A stretch of 64,000 nucleotides of DNA from Phaeobacter sp. A36a-5a (GCF_037911135.1 NZ_JBBLYU010000001.1:806001-870000); one strand, 5' to 3'; counted from the first letter of the stretch, positions 1-11,244 are shown. Translations and numbers: made by a program. Notes: a model not told the origin generated them from the letters alone.

Positions 1-563
1 CGGCGGCGCGGCGGGAGACGGCGGCGGCACTGGATGCGGCGGTGATGGCTGAGCTGGCCCCGCTCAAGATGGAACGCGCGGTGTTTGAAACACGGCTGAC
101 CGAGGCCGAGCCGGGACCGGAGGGCAAGGACGCGGTTGCCTTTACCGTGGCCACAAACCCCGGCGCGCCGGCGGGGCCGCTGAACAAGATCGCCTCGGGC
201 GGTGAGCTGAGCCGCTTTTTGCTGGCGCTGAAGGTCTGCCTGCGCGGCGAGACCGGCAATCAGACGATGATCTTTGACGAGATCGACCGCGGCGTGGGCG
301 GCGCGACGGCGGATGCCGTGGGGCGGCGGCTGAAGGCGCTGGCAGATGGCGGGCAGGTGCTGGTTGTGACCCATTCGCCGCAGGTGGCGGCCCAGGGCGC
401 GCATCATTGGCGGGTGCAGAAGCAGGTTGTCGACGGGCAGACGCTGTCGCAGGTGGTGCCGCTGGATGAGGACGAACGGGTCGATGAGCTGGCGCGTATG
501 GTTTCAGGTGATACAATCACCTCGGAGGCCCGCGCCGCCGCCAGGGCGCTGCTGGTGGGCTGA
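1..563 (+). CDS. recN: DNA repair protein RecN, C-terminal part
   Basis: This is the end of an open frame that enters from outside the window (reading frame begins at base 3; about 186 residues visible). It carries the C-terminal half of an SMC/ABC-type ATPase head: a signature ASGGELSRFLLALK, a Walker B and D-loop MIFDEIDRGVGG, and the switch histidine in VVTHSPQVA. This spacing and the coiled-coil-like start are those of RecN, the SMC-like protein that acts on double-strand breaks. The Walker A half lies upstream and cannot be checked. An ATG at 42 is internal and is not the start. Confidence 0.93.
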   Translation, partial: AARRETAAALDAAVMAELAPLKMERAVFETRLTEAEPGPEGKDAVAFTVATNPGAPAGPLNKIASGGELSRFLLALKVCLRGETGNQTMIFDEIDRGVGGATADAVGRRLKALADGGQVLVVTHSPQVAAQGAHHWRVQKQVVDGQTLSQVVPLDEDERVDELARMVSGDTITSEARAAARALLVG

Positions 564-677
564 GCTAAAACTGTTGCCCGGATCGTTCTAAGCTGTTGAG
601 TTTTCACGATGGCTTAACCAACCTGCCGATAGTTTGCCGCGTAAACAGACAAGAACGACACCGGGACAATCGGGTTC

Positions 678-2369
678 ATGCCACAGACCATACGCTCCGC
701 CATTTCCGCCCAGCTGGCTCAGGGGGTTGCTGGCGTGCGGGATGTCTGGCGGGTGCTGCGCCACCGGGGGCCGAGCCAGTTTCAATTCTGGTTTATCGCC
801 TTGCTGATCGGGATCGCTGCCGGGTTTGCGGCGCTGTTCTTCCGCAAGGGGATCACCGCCTTTCAGGCCTGGGTCTATGGCGCGGAGGATGTGAATTTCC
901 TGCATAGTTTCGCACAGGACATGCCCTGGTACTGGCTGATGATCATTCCGACCCTTGGCGGGCTGGTGGTGGGGCTGATCCTGCACCGGTTTACGCCGGA
1001 TGCCCGGGTGCGATCCGTTGCCGATGTGATCGAGGGGGCCGCGCTTGGCGATGGACGGGTGGAAATTCGCGCCGGTCTGGCGTCTGCCTGTGCCTCTCTG
1101 ATCACGCTCAGTACCGGCGGATCAACCGGTCGCGAGGGGCCGGTGGTGCATATGGCGGGGGTGATCTCGACCTGGGTCAGCAATCGTATTCAGGCCGATG
1201 GCATCACCGGGCGCGATCTTCTGGGCTGTGCGGTGGCGGCGGCGGTCTCTGCCAGCTTCAATGCGCCTATTGCCGGGGCGCTCTTTGCGCTGGAGGTGGT
1301 GCTGCGGCATTTCGCGGTCCATGCCTTTGCGCCCATTGTCATCGCCTCGGTGGCCGGAACCGTGATCAACCGGCTGGAATATGGCGATGTGACGGAGTTC
1401 GACCTGATCACGCCGGGGGCGCTGCAATTCTACGTCGAGCTGCCGGCCTTTCTGATGCTTGGGCTGATCTGCGGGATCGTGGCGGTGGTGCTGATGCGGT
1501 CGATCTTCTTTGCCGAGGAAATCGGCAATGCGGTGCAGACAAAGCTGGGTCTGCCGCGATGGCTGCGTCCGGCGGCCTCTGGCCTGCTGCTGGGCGGGCT
1601 TGCGGTCTGGTTTCCCCATATCATTGGCGTTGGCTATGAAACCACGGTTCTGGCCCTCACGGGCGCGCTGGTGCTGCATCAGACCATTCTCTTTGCCATG
1701 GTCAAAACCGCGGCCGTGGCGATCACCATGGGCGGGCGCATGGGGGGCGGGGTGTTCTCGCCGTCGCTGATGGTCGGGGCGCTGACCGGGCTCGCCTTCG
1801 GGCTGATTGCGACCGCTGTGCTGCCGGATGTGTCGGGGACGCATACGCTCTATGCCTTTGCCGGGATGGGCGCCGTGGCGGCGGCGGTGCTTGGCGCGCC
1901 GATTTCCACGACGCTGATCGTGTTCGAACTGACCGGCGACTGGCAGATCGGCCTGGCGGTGATGGTGGCGGTGTCGATGTCGACGGCGCTGGCGTCGCGG
2001 ATTGTCGACCGGTCGTTCTTTCTCACCCAGCTAGAGCGGCGCAATATTCATTGCGCGGCGGGGCCACAGGCCTATCTGCTGTCGATGCTGCGCGCCGGAG
2101 CGGTGATGCGGCCCCTGGGCGATCCGCGCTGCGCCAGCGCGGAGGACTGCGCCGCGCTGATTGACCAGGGGCTGTCGGTCCGCGCCTCTGCCTCGCTGGA
2201 GGCGGCGATGCCGATCTTCGACCGGGCCGATCTCAGCTATCTGCCGGTACTGGCGGAAGGGGAGGGCGGCGATAATCCGCCGAATCTCATCGGGGCCCTT
2301 TACCACATTGATTCGCTGAAAGCCTACACCCGTGCGCTGGCTGCGGCGGCTGCGGAGGAGCATAGTTGA
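678..2369 (+). CDS. ClC-family chloride channel/transporter with C-terminal CBS region
   Basis: The product is a 563-residue polytopic inner-membrane protein. The ClC signature GREGP is at residues 151-155 and supplies the external gating glutamate (E153). FNAPIAGALFALEVV follows at about 194-208, and GGVFSPSLMVGA lies in the second half. The last roughly 100 residues are soluble and resemble a single degenerate CBS segment. The first ClC motif is VADVIEG, not the classical GSGIP. At the position of the internal proton glutamate of E. coli ClC (second E of FIIEEM) this protein has Val207, as eukaryotic ClC channels do. Whether it is a channel or an antiporter is therefore open. No strong ribosome site precedes the ATG, so the exact start is less certain. 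Confidence 0.92.
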   Translation: MPQTIRSAISAQLAQGVAGVRDVWRVLRHRGPSQFQFWFIALLIGIAAGFAALFFRKGITAFQAWVYGAEDVNFLHSFAQDMPWYWLMIIPTLGGLVVGLILHRFTPDARVRSVADVIEGAALGDGRVEIRAGLASACASLITLSTGGSTGREGPVVHMAGVISTWVSNRIQADGITGRDLLGCAVAAAVSASFNAPIAGALFALEVVLRHFAVHAFAPIVIASVAGTVINRLEYGDVTEFDLITPGALQFYVELPAFLMLGLICGIVAVVLMRSIFFAEEIGNAVQTKLGLPRWLRPAASGLLLGGLAVWFPHIIGVGYETTVLALTGALVLHQTILFAMVKTAAVAITMGGRMGGGVFSPSLMVGALTGLAFGLIATAVLPDVSGTHTLYAFAGMGAVAAAVLGAPISTTLIVFELTGDWQIGLAVMVAVSMSTALASRIVDRSFFLTQLERRNIHCAAGPQAYLLSMLRAGAVMRPLGDPRCASAEDCAALIDQGLSVRASASLEAAMPIFDRADLSYLPVLAEGEGGDNPPNLIGALYHIDSLKAYTRALAAAAAEEHS

Positions 2370-2533
2370 GGATTGAAAACTACGGCGGCTCATCGTCAAT
2401 TTGCGACATTTCCCATAAAGCCGTCGCTTAAAGACAAGTTTACCCGCAAAAGACGATCCCAAATATGTGATATTTCTGAAACGGGTGTTCGCTTTTTTCC
2501 AGAAGAAATTTTAACCTTTATCGGCCCAGCGGC

Positions 2534-2548
2534 TTAAATATGGTTAAC
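2534..2548. promoter_or_regulatory. CtrA-like site upstream of small ORF
   Basis: TTAA, six bases, then TTAAC. The minus strand reads TTAACCAT, which is the alphaproteobacterial CtrA half-site as I remember it. Canonical full sites have a seven-base spacer, so this one is a base short. A further TTAACC lies at 2511-2516. It sits about 40 bases before the ATG of the small gene at 2586. Confidence 0.3.
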
Positions 2549-2585
2549 ATAAGGATAATGGTGATCATTCTTCGGAAGTGAAAAC

Positions 2586-2777
2586 ATGCAACACAAAACA
2601 ATCAGCCCGACAGAGGCTGAAACAGTGGCGAAGGCAGTAGAGCAGGAAAATGAGCGGGCGTCTTATGAGGCCCTGATCGACTATGTCGTTCAAAGCGCAC
2701 GGGATGCACAGATGTTCTGTACCGGTGAGGCCGTCGAGGCCGCGCGTCAGCATCTTTGTCAGACCATCCTGAACTAG
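2586..2777 (+). CDS. Small hypothetical protein (63 aa)
   Basis: A 63-residue acidic, probably helical protein without membrane segment, signal or motif that I recognise. It has one tryptophan-free domain with a single Cys at about residue 41 and ends in HLCQTILN. Support for coding comes from a frame with natural amino-acid content, an ATG close behind an AT-rich promoter-like stretch (2490-2585), and no competing gene on the other strand. The upstream region holds CtrA-like TTAA repeats, so cell-cycle control is conceivable. Function unknown. Confidence 0.55.
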   Translation: MQHKTISPTEAETVAKAVEQENERASYEALIDYVVQSARDAQMFCTGEAVEAARQHLCQTILN

Positions 2778-2886
2778 GGGGGCATGCGACATCCGTCGCG
2801 CCTATTTGTTTCTTCGTCGGTATCTTATTTGGTCCTGGGGCAGGGTTCCGGGCGGGCTCTCTTTGGCCTGCAAAAACGGTAGTGAA

Positions 2887-2909
2887 ATAACGATCAATAT
2901 GATCGTTAT
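2887..2909. promoter_or_regulatory. Perfect 10-3-10 inverted repeat, candidate operator
   Basis: Arms ATAACGATCA (2887-2896) and TGATCGTTAT (2900-2909) are exact reverse complements around ATA. The right arm overlaps a possible -10 element (TTATAC, 2906-2911). The symmetry fits a dimeric repressor site better than a terminator, because no T run follows and the arms are AT-rich. I cannot assign a regulator. Confidence 0.45.
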
Positions 2910-2945
2910 ACGTGCATCTTTCTAATTTCTGTGTCGGGAGAATAT

Positions 2946-3089
2946 GTGAAGTCCGAATTCTCCGACCGCGTCATTGGCCGTTTTTCGGATCCGTTTGCGA
3001 CCCATCAGATGGCGTTTTCCGACAATCGTGCGCCGCTGCGCCGGGGCCTGCGGGCGGTAGGTTGCCCGGTTCCCAGCGCGGTTTCCTGA
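2946..3089 (+). CDS. Candidate mini-ORF (47 aa), GTG start
   Basis: A 47-codon frame starts with GTG directly behind a purine-rich ribosome site (GGGAGA, five bases upstream) and ends at TGA 3087. The product would begin VKSEFSDRVIGRFSDP and end with an Arg-rich, Cys-containing tail. It is short, has a non-ATG start and shows no recognisable family, so it may be chance. The ribosome site and the palindrome upstream are the only arguments for it. Confidence 0.22.
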   Translation: MKSEFSDRVIGRFSDPFATHQMAFSDNRAPLRRGLRAVGCPVPSAVS

Positions 3090-3113
3090 TGAGCGAAAGG
3101 CTGCTTATCCACG

Positions 3114-3140
3114 AAAAAGGCGCCCCGAGACGGGGCGCCC
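3114..3140 (-). terminator. Rho-independent terminator of DUF427 gene
   Basis: On the minus strand GGCGCCCCG, a three-base loop and CGGGGCGCC are followed directly by TTTTT. It lies about 40 bases after the stop of the minus-strand gene ending at 3180. Confidence 0.85.
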
Positions 3141-3179
3141 TGACTGCATAAGAGCGTGTTTTTGCCGATCGAGCCGGGC

Positions 3180-3521
3180 CTAGATCCGCTCCACTTTCAC
3201 GGTGTCACCGGTGACGAAGGCAAGGTGGTCCTTGATCTGCGCTACGGCCTCATTGGGGGTTTCGTAGCTCCAGACCGCGTTTTCGGTCACGGATGATTTG
3301 TTCACAATCGAGAAGTAGCTGGCATCGCCCTTGGCCGGGCAGTGGGTGGTCTTGTCGCTGCGGTCAAGGAAGGCTGTCGCGATGTCGCCGCGGGGAAAAT
3401 AGATGACGGGCGCCAGATCGCCCTCGCTCAGCTCAAGCGCGTTGCTGCTCTCGCCCAGCACGGCACCACCGGAGCGCACCACCCAGGTGCCTTCTGCTTT
3501 GCGAATATGGATCTTTGTCAT
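3180..3521 (-). CDS. DUF427 domain protein
   Basis: A 113-residue soluble protein of the DUF427 family. The family pattern is visible as WVVRSGGAVLGES near the N-terminus, then VIYFPRGDIA, the THCPAKGDASYF segment and the late AVWSYETPNEAV. Members are small beta-rich proteins of unknown biochemical role. The ATG at 3521 is chosen because AAGGAA sits at good distance before it; an upstream GTG at 3548 has no such site. The gene stands alone between the gene-poor stretch and the aminopeptidase, and ends in its own terminator. Confidence 0.9.
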   Translation of the reverse strand: MTKIHIRKAEGTWVVRSGGAVLGESSNALELSEGDLAPVIYFPRGDIATAFLDRSDKTTHCPAKGDASYFSIVNKSSVTENAVWSYETPNEAVAQIKDHLAFVTGDTVKVERI

Positions 3522-3583
3522 GGCCTTTTCCTTCACGTCGTTCGTCACGGATCAATGTCGTCTTCAGATGTAACACTGCGGTA

Positions 3584-5374
3584 TCACAGCGGCGCCGTTG
3601 CGGCATCCAGCCAGCTTTGTGCCGGGTCTGTTACGTTGGGTCCTATCTTGGCGGCTACATCCGCATGATAGGCGTTCAGCCAGTCCCGCTCTGCCGTGGT
3701 GAGCAGGTCCACCACGATCAGGCGGCGGTCCAGCGGGGCGTAGGTCAGGGTGCGCCAGCACAGCATTTCGCGTTCGGCGTCGGCGCTGTCCAGCTCAGGC
3801 GCCGGTTCTACCACCAACAGGTTCTCAATGCGAATACCAAAAGCGCCTTCGCGGTAATATCCCGGTTCATTGGAGAGGATCATGCCGGGTTCCAGCGGTA
3901 CGGTGCCGGCACGGCTGAGCCGCTGGGGGCCTTCATGTACGCTGAGGAAGGCGCCGACCCCGTGGCCAAGCCCGTGGTTGAAGTCCTGCCCGGCCAGCCA
4001 GAGCGGCATTCGTCCCACCGCCTCGATGTCGCGACCGGCAAGCCCCTTGGGCCAGCGCAGGCGGGACATGGCGATCATGCCCTGCAGAACGCGGGTATAG
4101 GCCTCGCGGGCTTCCTGCGGTGGGGTGCCGATGGCGAGGGTGCGGGTGATGTCGGTGGTGCCGTCCAGATATTGCCCGCCGCTGTCCAGCACCAGCAGAT
4201 GCCCGTCCAGCAGCGCGGCATTGCTGTCCTCGCTGACCCGGTAGTGGATGATGGCGCCATTGGGGCCGGTGCCCGAAATGGTTTCAAAGCTGATGTCGCG
4301 CAGCTTCGGATCCTTGCGGCGGGTGGCTTCGAGATGTTTGACCACGTCGATTTCGGTGATGCTGCCGGGGGGCTGGGCGTCCAGCCAGGCGAGGGTTTCC
4401 ACCACGGCGGCACCATCGCGCAGATGAGCGGCGGCGCTGCCTGCGATCTCGGCGGCGCATTTGCGGGCCTTGGGCAGGGCGCAGGGGTCACCGGCCGCAA
4501 CCAGCGCATCGCCGAGCTGATCGGCGACGATCCGGGGCAGGGTCGTCAGATCGACGGTGACGGAGGCATCTTTGGCCTGTGCCAGCTCAGCCACGGCTGA
4601 TAGGAAGGTCTGCGGCGCATGAACGGCCACATCCGCGCCGAGGTGATCCCTGACACCCGTCAGCTTCTCTTCCGCCATGAACAGATCGACCCGCGCGTCG
4701 GCGTGCAGGATGGCAAACCCGTGGGCGACCGGGTTGTGGGCGATATCGCTGCCGCGGATGTTCAGGAGCCACATGATGCTATCTGGCAGGGTGATCACGG
4801 CGGCGCTATGTCCGGCGTCGCGCAGCTCTTGGGCCAGAGAGGCGGTCTTTTCGGAGGCGGATGTACCTGCATAGCTGAGCGGATGGGCGATGACGGGCTG
4901 CACCGGCGGGGTGGGCTGATCCTGCCAGATGCGATCCACCAGATTGTCGACCGGCACGAATTCAAACCCGTGCAGATCGAGCCCCTGCATCTGGCTGGCC
5001 GAATGCAGCCAGGGGTCATAGCCGATGCGCCCCCCGGTCGGCAGCTGCTCCTTCAGCCAATCGGCCAGCTGCACCTCGGGCCAGTGCACCGGGGTAAAGA
5101 CCTCCGCGACCTGCTGTTTTACCTGCGTGCGGTAACGCCCGTCGATAAACACCCCGGCCACATCACGCAGCACGGCACAGAAGCCCGCAGAGCCGGTAAA
5201 TCCGGTGAGCCAGGCCAGACGTTCGTCGCCGGGGGCGACATATTCGCCCTGATGGGCATCGCTGCGCGGCACCAGAAAGCCGTCGAGCCCCTCGCGCTGC
5301 AATTCAGTGCGCAAAGCCTCGAGGCGGGGCGGGCCCTGTTCCGGGCGGGCTGTCACGTCGAAGGTCTGGAACAT
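3584..5374 (-). CDS. Xaa-Pro aminopeptidase, M24B family
   Basis: A 596-residue cytosolic metallopeptidase that removes an N-terminal residue preceding proline. It has two creatinase-like N-terminal domains (FLVPRSDAHQGEYV, LTGFTGSAGF) and a C-terminal pita-bread domain. Metal ligands are visible: Asp in LLVLDSGGQYLDGTTDITRT, His in GHGVGAFLSVHEGP, Glu in ILSNEPGYY and Glu in GIRIENL. The length matches the long XPNPEP1-like type, not the roughly 440-residue E. coli PepP. The start at 5374 has GGAGGG seven bases upstream; the longer frame to 5554 is an N-terminal overrun. It is transcribed alone, towards the DUF427 gene. Confidence 0.94.
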   Translation of the reverse strand: MFQTFDVTARPEQGPPRLEALRTELQREGLDGFLVPRSDAHQGEYVAPGDERLAWLTGFTGSAGFCAVLRDVAGVFIDGRYRTQVKQQVAEVFTPVHWPEVQLADWLKEQLPTGGRIGYDPWLHSASQMQGLDLHGFEFVPVDNLVDRIWQDQPTPPVQPVIAHPLSYAGTSASEKTASLAQELRDAGHSAAVITLPDSIMWLLNIRGSDIAHNPVAHGFAILHADARVDLFMAEEKLTGVRDHLGADVAVHAPQTFLSAVAELAQAKDASVTVDLTTLPRIVADQLGDALVAAGDPCALPKARKCAAEIAGSAAAHLRDGAAVVETLAWLDAQPPGSITEIDVVKHLEATRRKDPKLRDISFETISGTGPNGAIIHYRVSEDSNAALLDGHLLVLDSGGQYLDGTTDITRTLAIGTPPQEAREAYTRVLQGMIAMSRLRWPKGLAGRDIEAVGRMPLWLAGQDFNHGLGHGVGAFLSVHEGPQRLSRAGTVPLEPGMILSNEPGYYREGAFGIRIENLLVVEPAPELDSADAEREMLCWRTLTYAPLDRRLIVVDLLTTAERDWLNAYHADVAAKIGPNVTDPAQSWLDAATAPL

Positions 5375-5448
5375 CGGCTCCCTCCATCTGTTTCGGGTGG
5401 TCCGCGACGGTTGGTCAGGGCGCAGCGGCCGGCCCTTCTGGGCGGGTG

Positions 5449-5518
5449 TTGCGCAACGTCGGCAGGAACAAGGAAATGGCTCGGCAGTCACGGCGCGCTC
5501 TGTCGCGAACACTTGTTC
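5449..5518. promoter_or_regulatory. Palindromes upstream of the aminopeptidase gene
   Basis: Two short symmetric sites lie in the presumed promoter region of the minus-strand peptidase gene. TTGCGCAA is at 5449-5456, the same octamer found twice before pntA. GAACACTTGTTC is at 5507-5518, with arms GAACA and TGTTC. The second resembles a Gram-positive-type SOS box, not the alphaproteobacterial GTTC direct repeat, so I do not call it a LexA site. Confidence 0.25.
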
Positions 5519-5551
5519 CAAATCCGGCGACGTCCCGCAACCCCTGTAACA

Positions 5552-5584
5552 CAAAGCCCCGCACCGAAGCGGCGCGGGGCTTTG
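5552..5584 (-). terminator. Terminator after cobT
   Basis: Inverted repeat CAAAGCCCCGC with GCGGGGCTTTG around a short loop, 26 bases beyond the cobT stop. The minus strand ends in CTTTG, so the T run is short but the stem is strong. Confidence 0.65.
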
Positions 5585-5609
5585 ATTCAGAGCGGCGTGG
5601 CTGGCGTGC

Positions 5610-7487
5610 TCAGCTCGCGCGTTTGATGCCCATCACCCGGGCGCGGGCGCGCGGGTCACTGTCAAAGAGAGCGGCCAGCTGCTCGGTCATGGCGCCTGCC
5701 AGCTGTTCAACATCGGTGATGGTCACGGCGCGATCGTAATAGCGGGTGACGTCATGGCCGATGCCGATGGCCAGCAGTTCGACCTGTTTGCGCCGCTCCA
5801 CCATCGCGATCACATCACGCAGGTGTTTTTCCAGATAGTTGGCCGGGTTCACCGACAGCGTGCTGTCATCCACCGGCGCGCCATCGGAGATCACCATTAG
5901 GATCTTGCGGGCTTCCTGACGGGCGACCATGCGGCGGTGCGCCCATTCCAGCGCCTCGCCGTCGATATTCTCCTTCAGCAGGCCCTCTTTCATCATCAGG
6001 CCAAGATTGTCGCGGGTCCGGCGCATCGGCGCATCGGCGGCTTTGTAGATGATGTGGCGCAGGTCGTTCAGACGGCCGGGGAGCTGTGGGCGACCGTCAT
6101 TGAGCCAGGCCTCACGCGCGAGCCCGCCTTTCCACGCGCGGGTGGTAAAGCCGAGGATTTCGACCTTCACGTTGCAGCGCTCCAGAGTGCGGGCCAGAAC
6201 GTCGGCGCAGATCGCGGCGATGGAGATTGGCCGACCGCGCATGGAACCGGAGTTGTCCAAGAGGAGCGTCACCACGGTGTCGCGGAATTCGGTGTCTTTC
6301 TCCCGTTTGAACGACAGCGGCGTGGTGGGGTTGGCCACCACGCGGGCCAGACGGCCGGCGTCCAGAATGCCCTCTTCGAGGTCGAACTCCCACGAGCGGT
6401 TCTGCTGCGCCTGAAGGCGGCGCTGCAATTTGTTGGCAAGCCGCGAGACGGCCCCTTTCAGCGGTTCCAGCTGCTGGTCCAGATAGGCGCGCAGCCGTTC
6501 CAGCTCCGCTGGTTCGGCGAGATCCTCGGCGGCGATTTCCTCGTCATGGGCATCATCGAAGACCTTATAGTCGGGATCGGCCTCCGACACGGCGGGCGGC
6601 GGTGGCGGGTCCAGCGGAGCCTCGCCATCGGGCATTTCGGTATCTTCAGCCAGCTCTTCATCGGCCATCTCGTCCATCGAGACCTGCGCCTGGCTTTCGT
6701 CCTGCTGCTGCTCCTGGGCCTGTTCGGGGTTGGCGTCGGCCTCTTCCTCTTCGGAGTCGTCCTGACCGCTGCTGTCGGGGTCCTGCTGCTCCTCGGCGTC
6801 GTCTTCGGCGTCGCTGTCCTGTTCGTCGTCGAGCTGATCCGGGTCGTCGCCCAGCTGGTCGCCATAGCCCAGATCGGTGATCACCTGCCGCGCGAATTTG
6901 GCGAATGCGGCCTGATCCTCGATGGTGTCACCGAGATTGGCCAGCGTGTCGCCGGCCTGCTGCTCAATGAAACCGCGCCACAGTTCCATGACGTTGGCCG
7001 CCGCATCGGGCATCGGGCGGCCGGTCGCCAGATGGCGGATCAGATAGCCGGCGGATACCGCCAGCGGCGCCTCGGTTGCGGATTTGATCTGGTCGTAACC
7101 CTTGCGCAGGGCTTCGTTCTGGATCTTCACGTCGATATTGGAGGCGGTGCCGGGCATGTGCCGCGCGCCCATCGCCTCGCAGCGGGCGGATTCCAGCGCC
7201 TCGTAGAGATCAAGCGCCATGTCGCCGGGCGGGGCATAGCGGGCATGGGTGGCGGGGTCGTGGAATTTGTGGCGCAATGCCAGCGCATCGGCGGTGCCAC
7301 GGGCCAGCAGCACCTCTTCGCGGGTCATCCGTCGGGAGACCTGAGGCAGCCGCATATTGTCGCCGGACAGACCGGCAGGGTCGACCGAGTAGGAGACGTT
7401 CAGCTCGGAATCATTGGCCATGACCTTGGTGGCTTCGGCCAGCGCCTTCTTGAACGGATCGGCGGGGTTGTCGTTGGGCTTTTTCAT
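5610..7487 (-). CDS. cobT: Cobaltochelatase subunit CobT
   Basis: A 625-residue subunit of the aerobic, ATP-dependent cobaltochelatase that inserts cobalt into hydrogenobyrinic acid a,c-diamide with CobS and CobN. The N-terminal domain is followed by a long acidic, Glu/Asp/Gln-rich linker (roughly residues 220-320). A C-terminal von Willebrand A domain has the MIDAS motif DNSGSMRG (DxSxS). This organisation matches CobT and parallels BchD/ChlD. The start at 7487 (MKKPNDNP) is favoured over the longer frame to 7544 because the latter's first 19 residues are unlike CobT. cobS lies 192 bases upstream in the same direction. CobN is not in the window. Confidence 0.95.
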   Translation of the reverse strand: MKKPNDNPADPFKKALAEATKVMANDSELNVSYSVDPAGLSGDNMRLPQVSRRMTREEVLLARGTADALALRHKFHDPATHARYAPPGDMALDLYEALESARCEAMGARHMPGTASNIDVKIQNEALRKGYDQIKSATEAPLAVSAGYLIRHLATGRPMPDAAANVMELWRGFIEQQAGDTLANLGDTIEDQAAFAKFARQVITDLGYGDQLGDDPDQLDDEQDSDAEDDAEEQQDPDSSGQDDSEEEEADANPEQAQEQQQDESQAQVSMDEMADEELAEDTEMPDGEAPLDPPPPPAVSEADPDYKVFDDAHDEEIAAEDLAEPAELERLRAYLDQQLEPLKGAVSRLANKLQRRLQAQQNRSWEFDLEEGILDAGRLARVVANPTTPLSFKREKDTEFRDTVVTLLLDNSGSMRGRPISIAAICADVLARTLERCNVKVEILGFTTRAWKGGLAREAWLNDGRPQLPGRLNDLRHIIYKAADAPMRRTRDNLGLMMKEGLLKENIDGEALEWAHRRMVARQEARKILMVISDGAPVDDSTLSVNPANYLEKHLRDVIAMVERRKQVELLAIGIGHDVTRYYDRAVTITDVEQLAGAMTEQLAALFDSDPRARARVMGIKRAS

Positions 7488-7679
7488 GGTCGCACCTAGT
7501 CCCTTGTGAGCATCCCCCCTCGTGTCGGAAAAGTCCAGTGGCACTGCTGCGGATAGGGCAGCGCCGGTCCCGGCGGGGTGAGAGGCGAAGCGCCCGCCCG
7601 TTTTGCCGGAGGCAAACCTTCGGTCTGGCGGGGGCAGTTCGGGCGCTGCCCGGCCTTGCGGCCGGGCGGCACATTGCTG

Positions 7680-8666
7680 TTAGCCCAGCGAAACGCTTGC
7701 AGCGCTTTCCGGCAGCTCTTCGTCAAAGCAGCGCTGGTAGAACTCGGCGACGGTCTGGCGCTCCAGCTCGTCGCATTTGTTCAGGAACGACAGGCGGAAG
7801 GCATAGCCCACGTCGCGGAAAATCTCGGCGTTCTGGGCCCAGTTGATCACCGTCCGCGGCGACATCACGGTGGAGAGATCGCCGTTCATGAAGGCGGTGC
7901 GGGTGAGATCGGCGACGGTGACCATCTGGCTGATGGTCTTGCGGCCCTTCTCGGTGTTGTAATGCGGCGCCTTGGACAGGACGATGGCGCTTTCGGCGTC
8001 GTGGCTGAGGTAGTTCAGCGTGGCCACCAGCGACCAGCGGTCCATCTGGGCCTGGTTGATCTGCTGGGTGCCGTGATAGAGGCCAGTGGTATCGCCCAGA
8101 CCAACGGTGTTGGCGGTGGCAAACAGGCGGAAGAACGGGTTCGGGGTGATGATCTCGTTCTGATCGAGGAGCGTCAGCTTGCCGTCATGCTCCAGAACGC
8201 GCTGGATCACGAACATCACGTCCGCGCGGCCCGCGTCATATTCGTCGAACACGATGGCAACCGGGTTGCGCAGCGCCCAGGGCAGGATGCCTTCGTGGAA
8301 TTCAGTGACCTGCTTGCCGTCGCGCAGCTTGATCGCGTCCTTGCCAATGAGGTCGATCCGGGAGATGTGGCTGTCGAGGTTCACCCGGACGGAGGGCCAG
8401 TTCAGGCGCGCGGCGACCTGTTCGATATGGGTCGATTTACCGGTGCCGTGGTAGCCCTGGATCATCACGCGGCGATTGTGGCTGAAGCCTGCCAGAATGG
8501 CCAATGTGGTCTCGGGATCGAATTTATAGGTCGGATCCAGAGCCGGAACCCGGTTGGAGCCGTCGGCGAAGCCCTTGACGGTCATATCCGTATCAATTCC
8601 GAACACATCGCGCACCGAAAGGGTTTCGGTGGGTTTCGCGTTCATATCCAGCATACCGTCGGTCAT
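7680..8666 (-). CDS. cobS: Cobaltochelatase subunit CobS, AAA+ ATPase
   Basis: A 328-residue MoxR-like AAA+ protein and the ATPase partner of CobT in cobalt insertion for vitamin B12. Walker A is [13 protein letters not shown] and Walker B is [10 protein letters not shown]; the sensor region [15 protein letters not shown] and an arginine-rich C-terminal lid follow. The length is typical for CobS. AAGGA lies about ten bases before the ATG at 8666, but a second Met four codons on is also possible. It leads cobT with a 192-base gap, so both may share a transcript, although the spacer contains GC-rich inverted repeats. Confidence 0.96.
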   Translation of the reverse strand: MTDGMLDMNAKPTETLSVRDVFGIDTDMTVKGFADGSNRVPALDPTYKFDPETTLAILAGFSHNRRVMIQGYHGTGKSTHIEQVAARLNWPSVRVNLDSHISRIDLIGKDAIKLRDGKQVTEFHEGILPWALRNPVAIVFDEYDAGRADVMFVIQRVLEHDGKLTLLDQNEIITPNPFFRLFATANTVGLGDTTGLYHGTQQINQAQMDRWSLVATLNYLSHDAESAIVLSKAPHYNTEKGRKTISQMVTVADLTRTAFMNGDLSTVMSPRTVINWAQNAEIFRDVGYAFRLSFLNKCDELERQTVAEFYQRCFDEELPESAASVSLG

Positions 8667-9093
8667 CGCAATCGATCCTTATCCTCATCCGCGCAGCGTC
8701 CGTCGGCTGGCGGCAATCCGGTGGATTGGTGCCTGATCTTGTCTGCAATCGCAAGGGGCCAAGGCCGGGTTTGACCAGCTGTCGTGACGTTTGGTCTCAA
8801 TCTGGCGCTAAGGCCGCGCCTGGCCGGACCAGTTGCGCGCGTGTCGGGGGGGCATTCCGGCCCGCGCCCCTGTGTTCTGCCGGTGGCAGGGTGTGGCGGC
8901 AAACGCATAGCGGGGTTGCGTCTGCTGGTGGCTTCTGGTGCCGGATGAGCCAAATGAACCCTGTACAAAAGGGGGCAAAGCCGATATCAGCGCGCACTTG
9001 GATGATGCCATCCGCGTTCCTGCGCAGTCGGGGACATTCCCGATATTCGGCGTGCCCTTTGGCGGCGCGCCCCGCAGCAAGCGAAATGAAATC
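8667..9093. other. Leader region between cobS and helicase
   Basis: This region must hold divergent promoters for cobS (minus) and the helicase (plus). No convincing gene is seen on either strand. It contains open frames in several phases but all look like GC-bias artefacts. If the helicase starts at TTG 9094, its untranslated leader may be long, as is common for cold-regulated DEAD-box genes; I cannot see a specific leader structure. Confidence 0.4.
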
Positions 9094-11187
<2,094 letters not shown>

Positions 11188-11211
11188 CATCCGAGCCTGT
11201 CAGCAAGACAG

Positions 11212-11244
11212 AAAGCCACGGCACCGATCTGCCGTGGCTTTTTC
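11212..11244 (+). terminator. Terminator of helicase gene
   Basis: AAAGCCACGGCA and TGCCGTGGCTTT pair around a six-base loop and are followed by TTTTT. It lies 25 bases after the helicase stop. Confidence 0.85.

Larger units (their letters stand above)
2778..3113. other. Gene-poor stretch with palindrome and candidate mini-ORF
   Basis: No standard-length gene fits here on either strand. The stretch has a perfect inverted repeat at 2887-2909 and, 36 bases further on, a 47-codon frame with a good ribosome site (2946-3089). It then runs into the terminator of the minus-strand DUF427 gene. A small RNA is possible but I see no decisive sign. Confidence 0.5.

Noticed and set aside
3515-4600. 361-codon plus-strand frame opposite the aminopeptidase gene
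   Set aside because: It mirrors the GC-biased codon pattern of a clear M24B gene on the minus strand and shows no family features.
5507-5518. GAACACTTGTTC as a LexA box
   Set aside because: Alphaproteobacterial LexA uses GTTC direct repeats; a peptidase gene is an unlikely SOS target.
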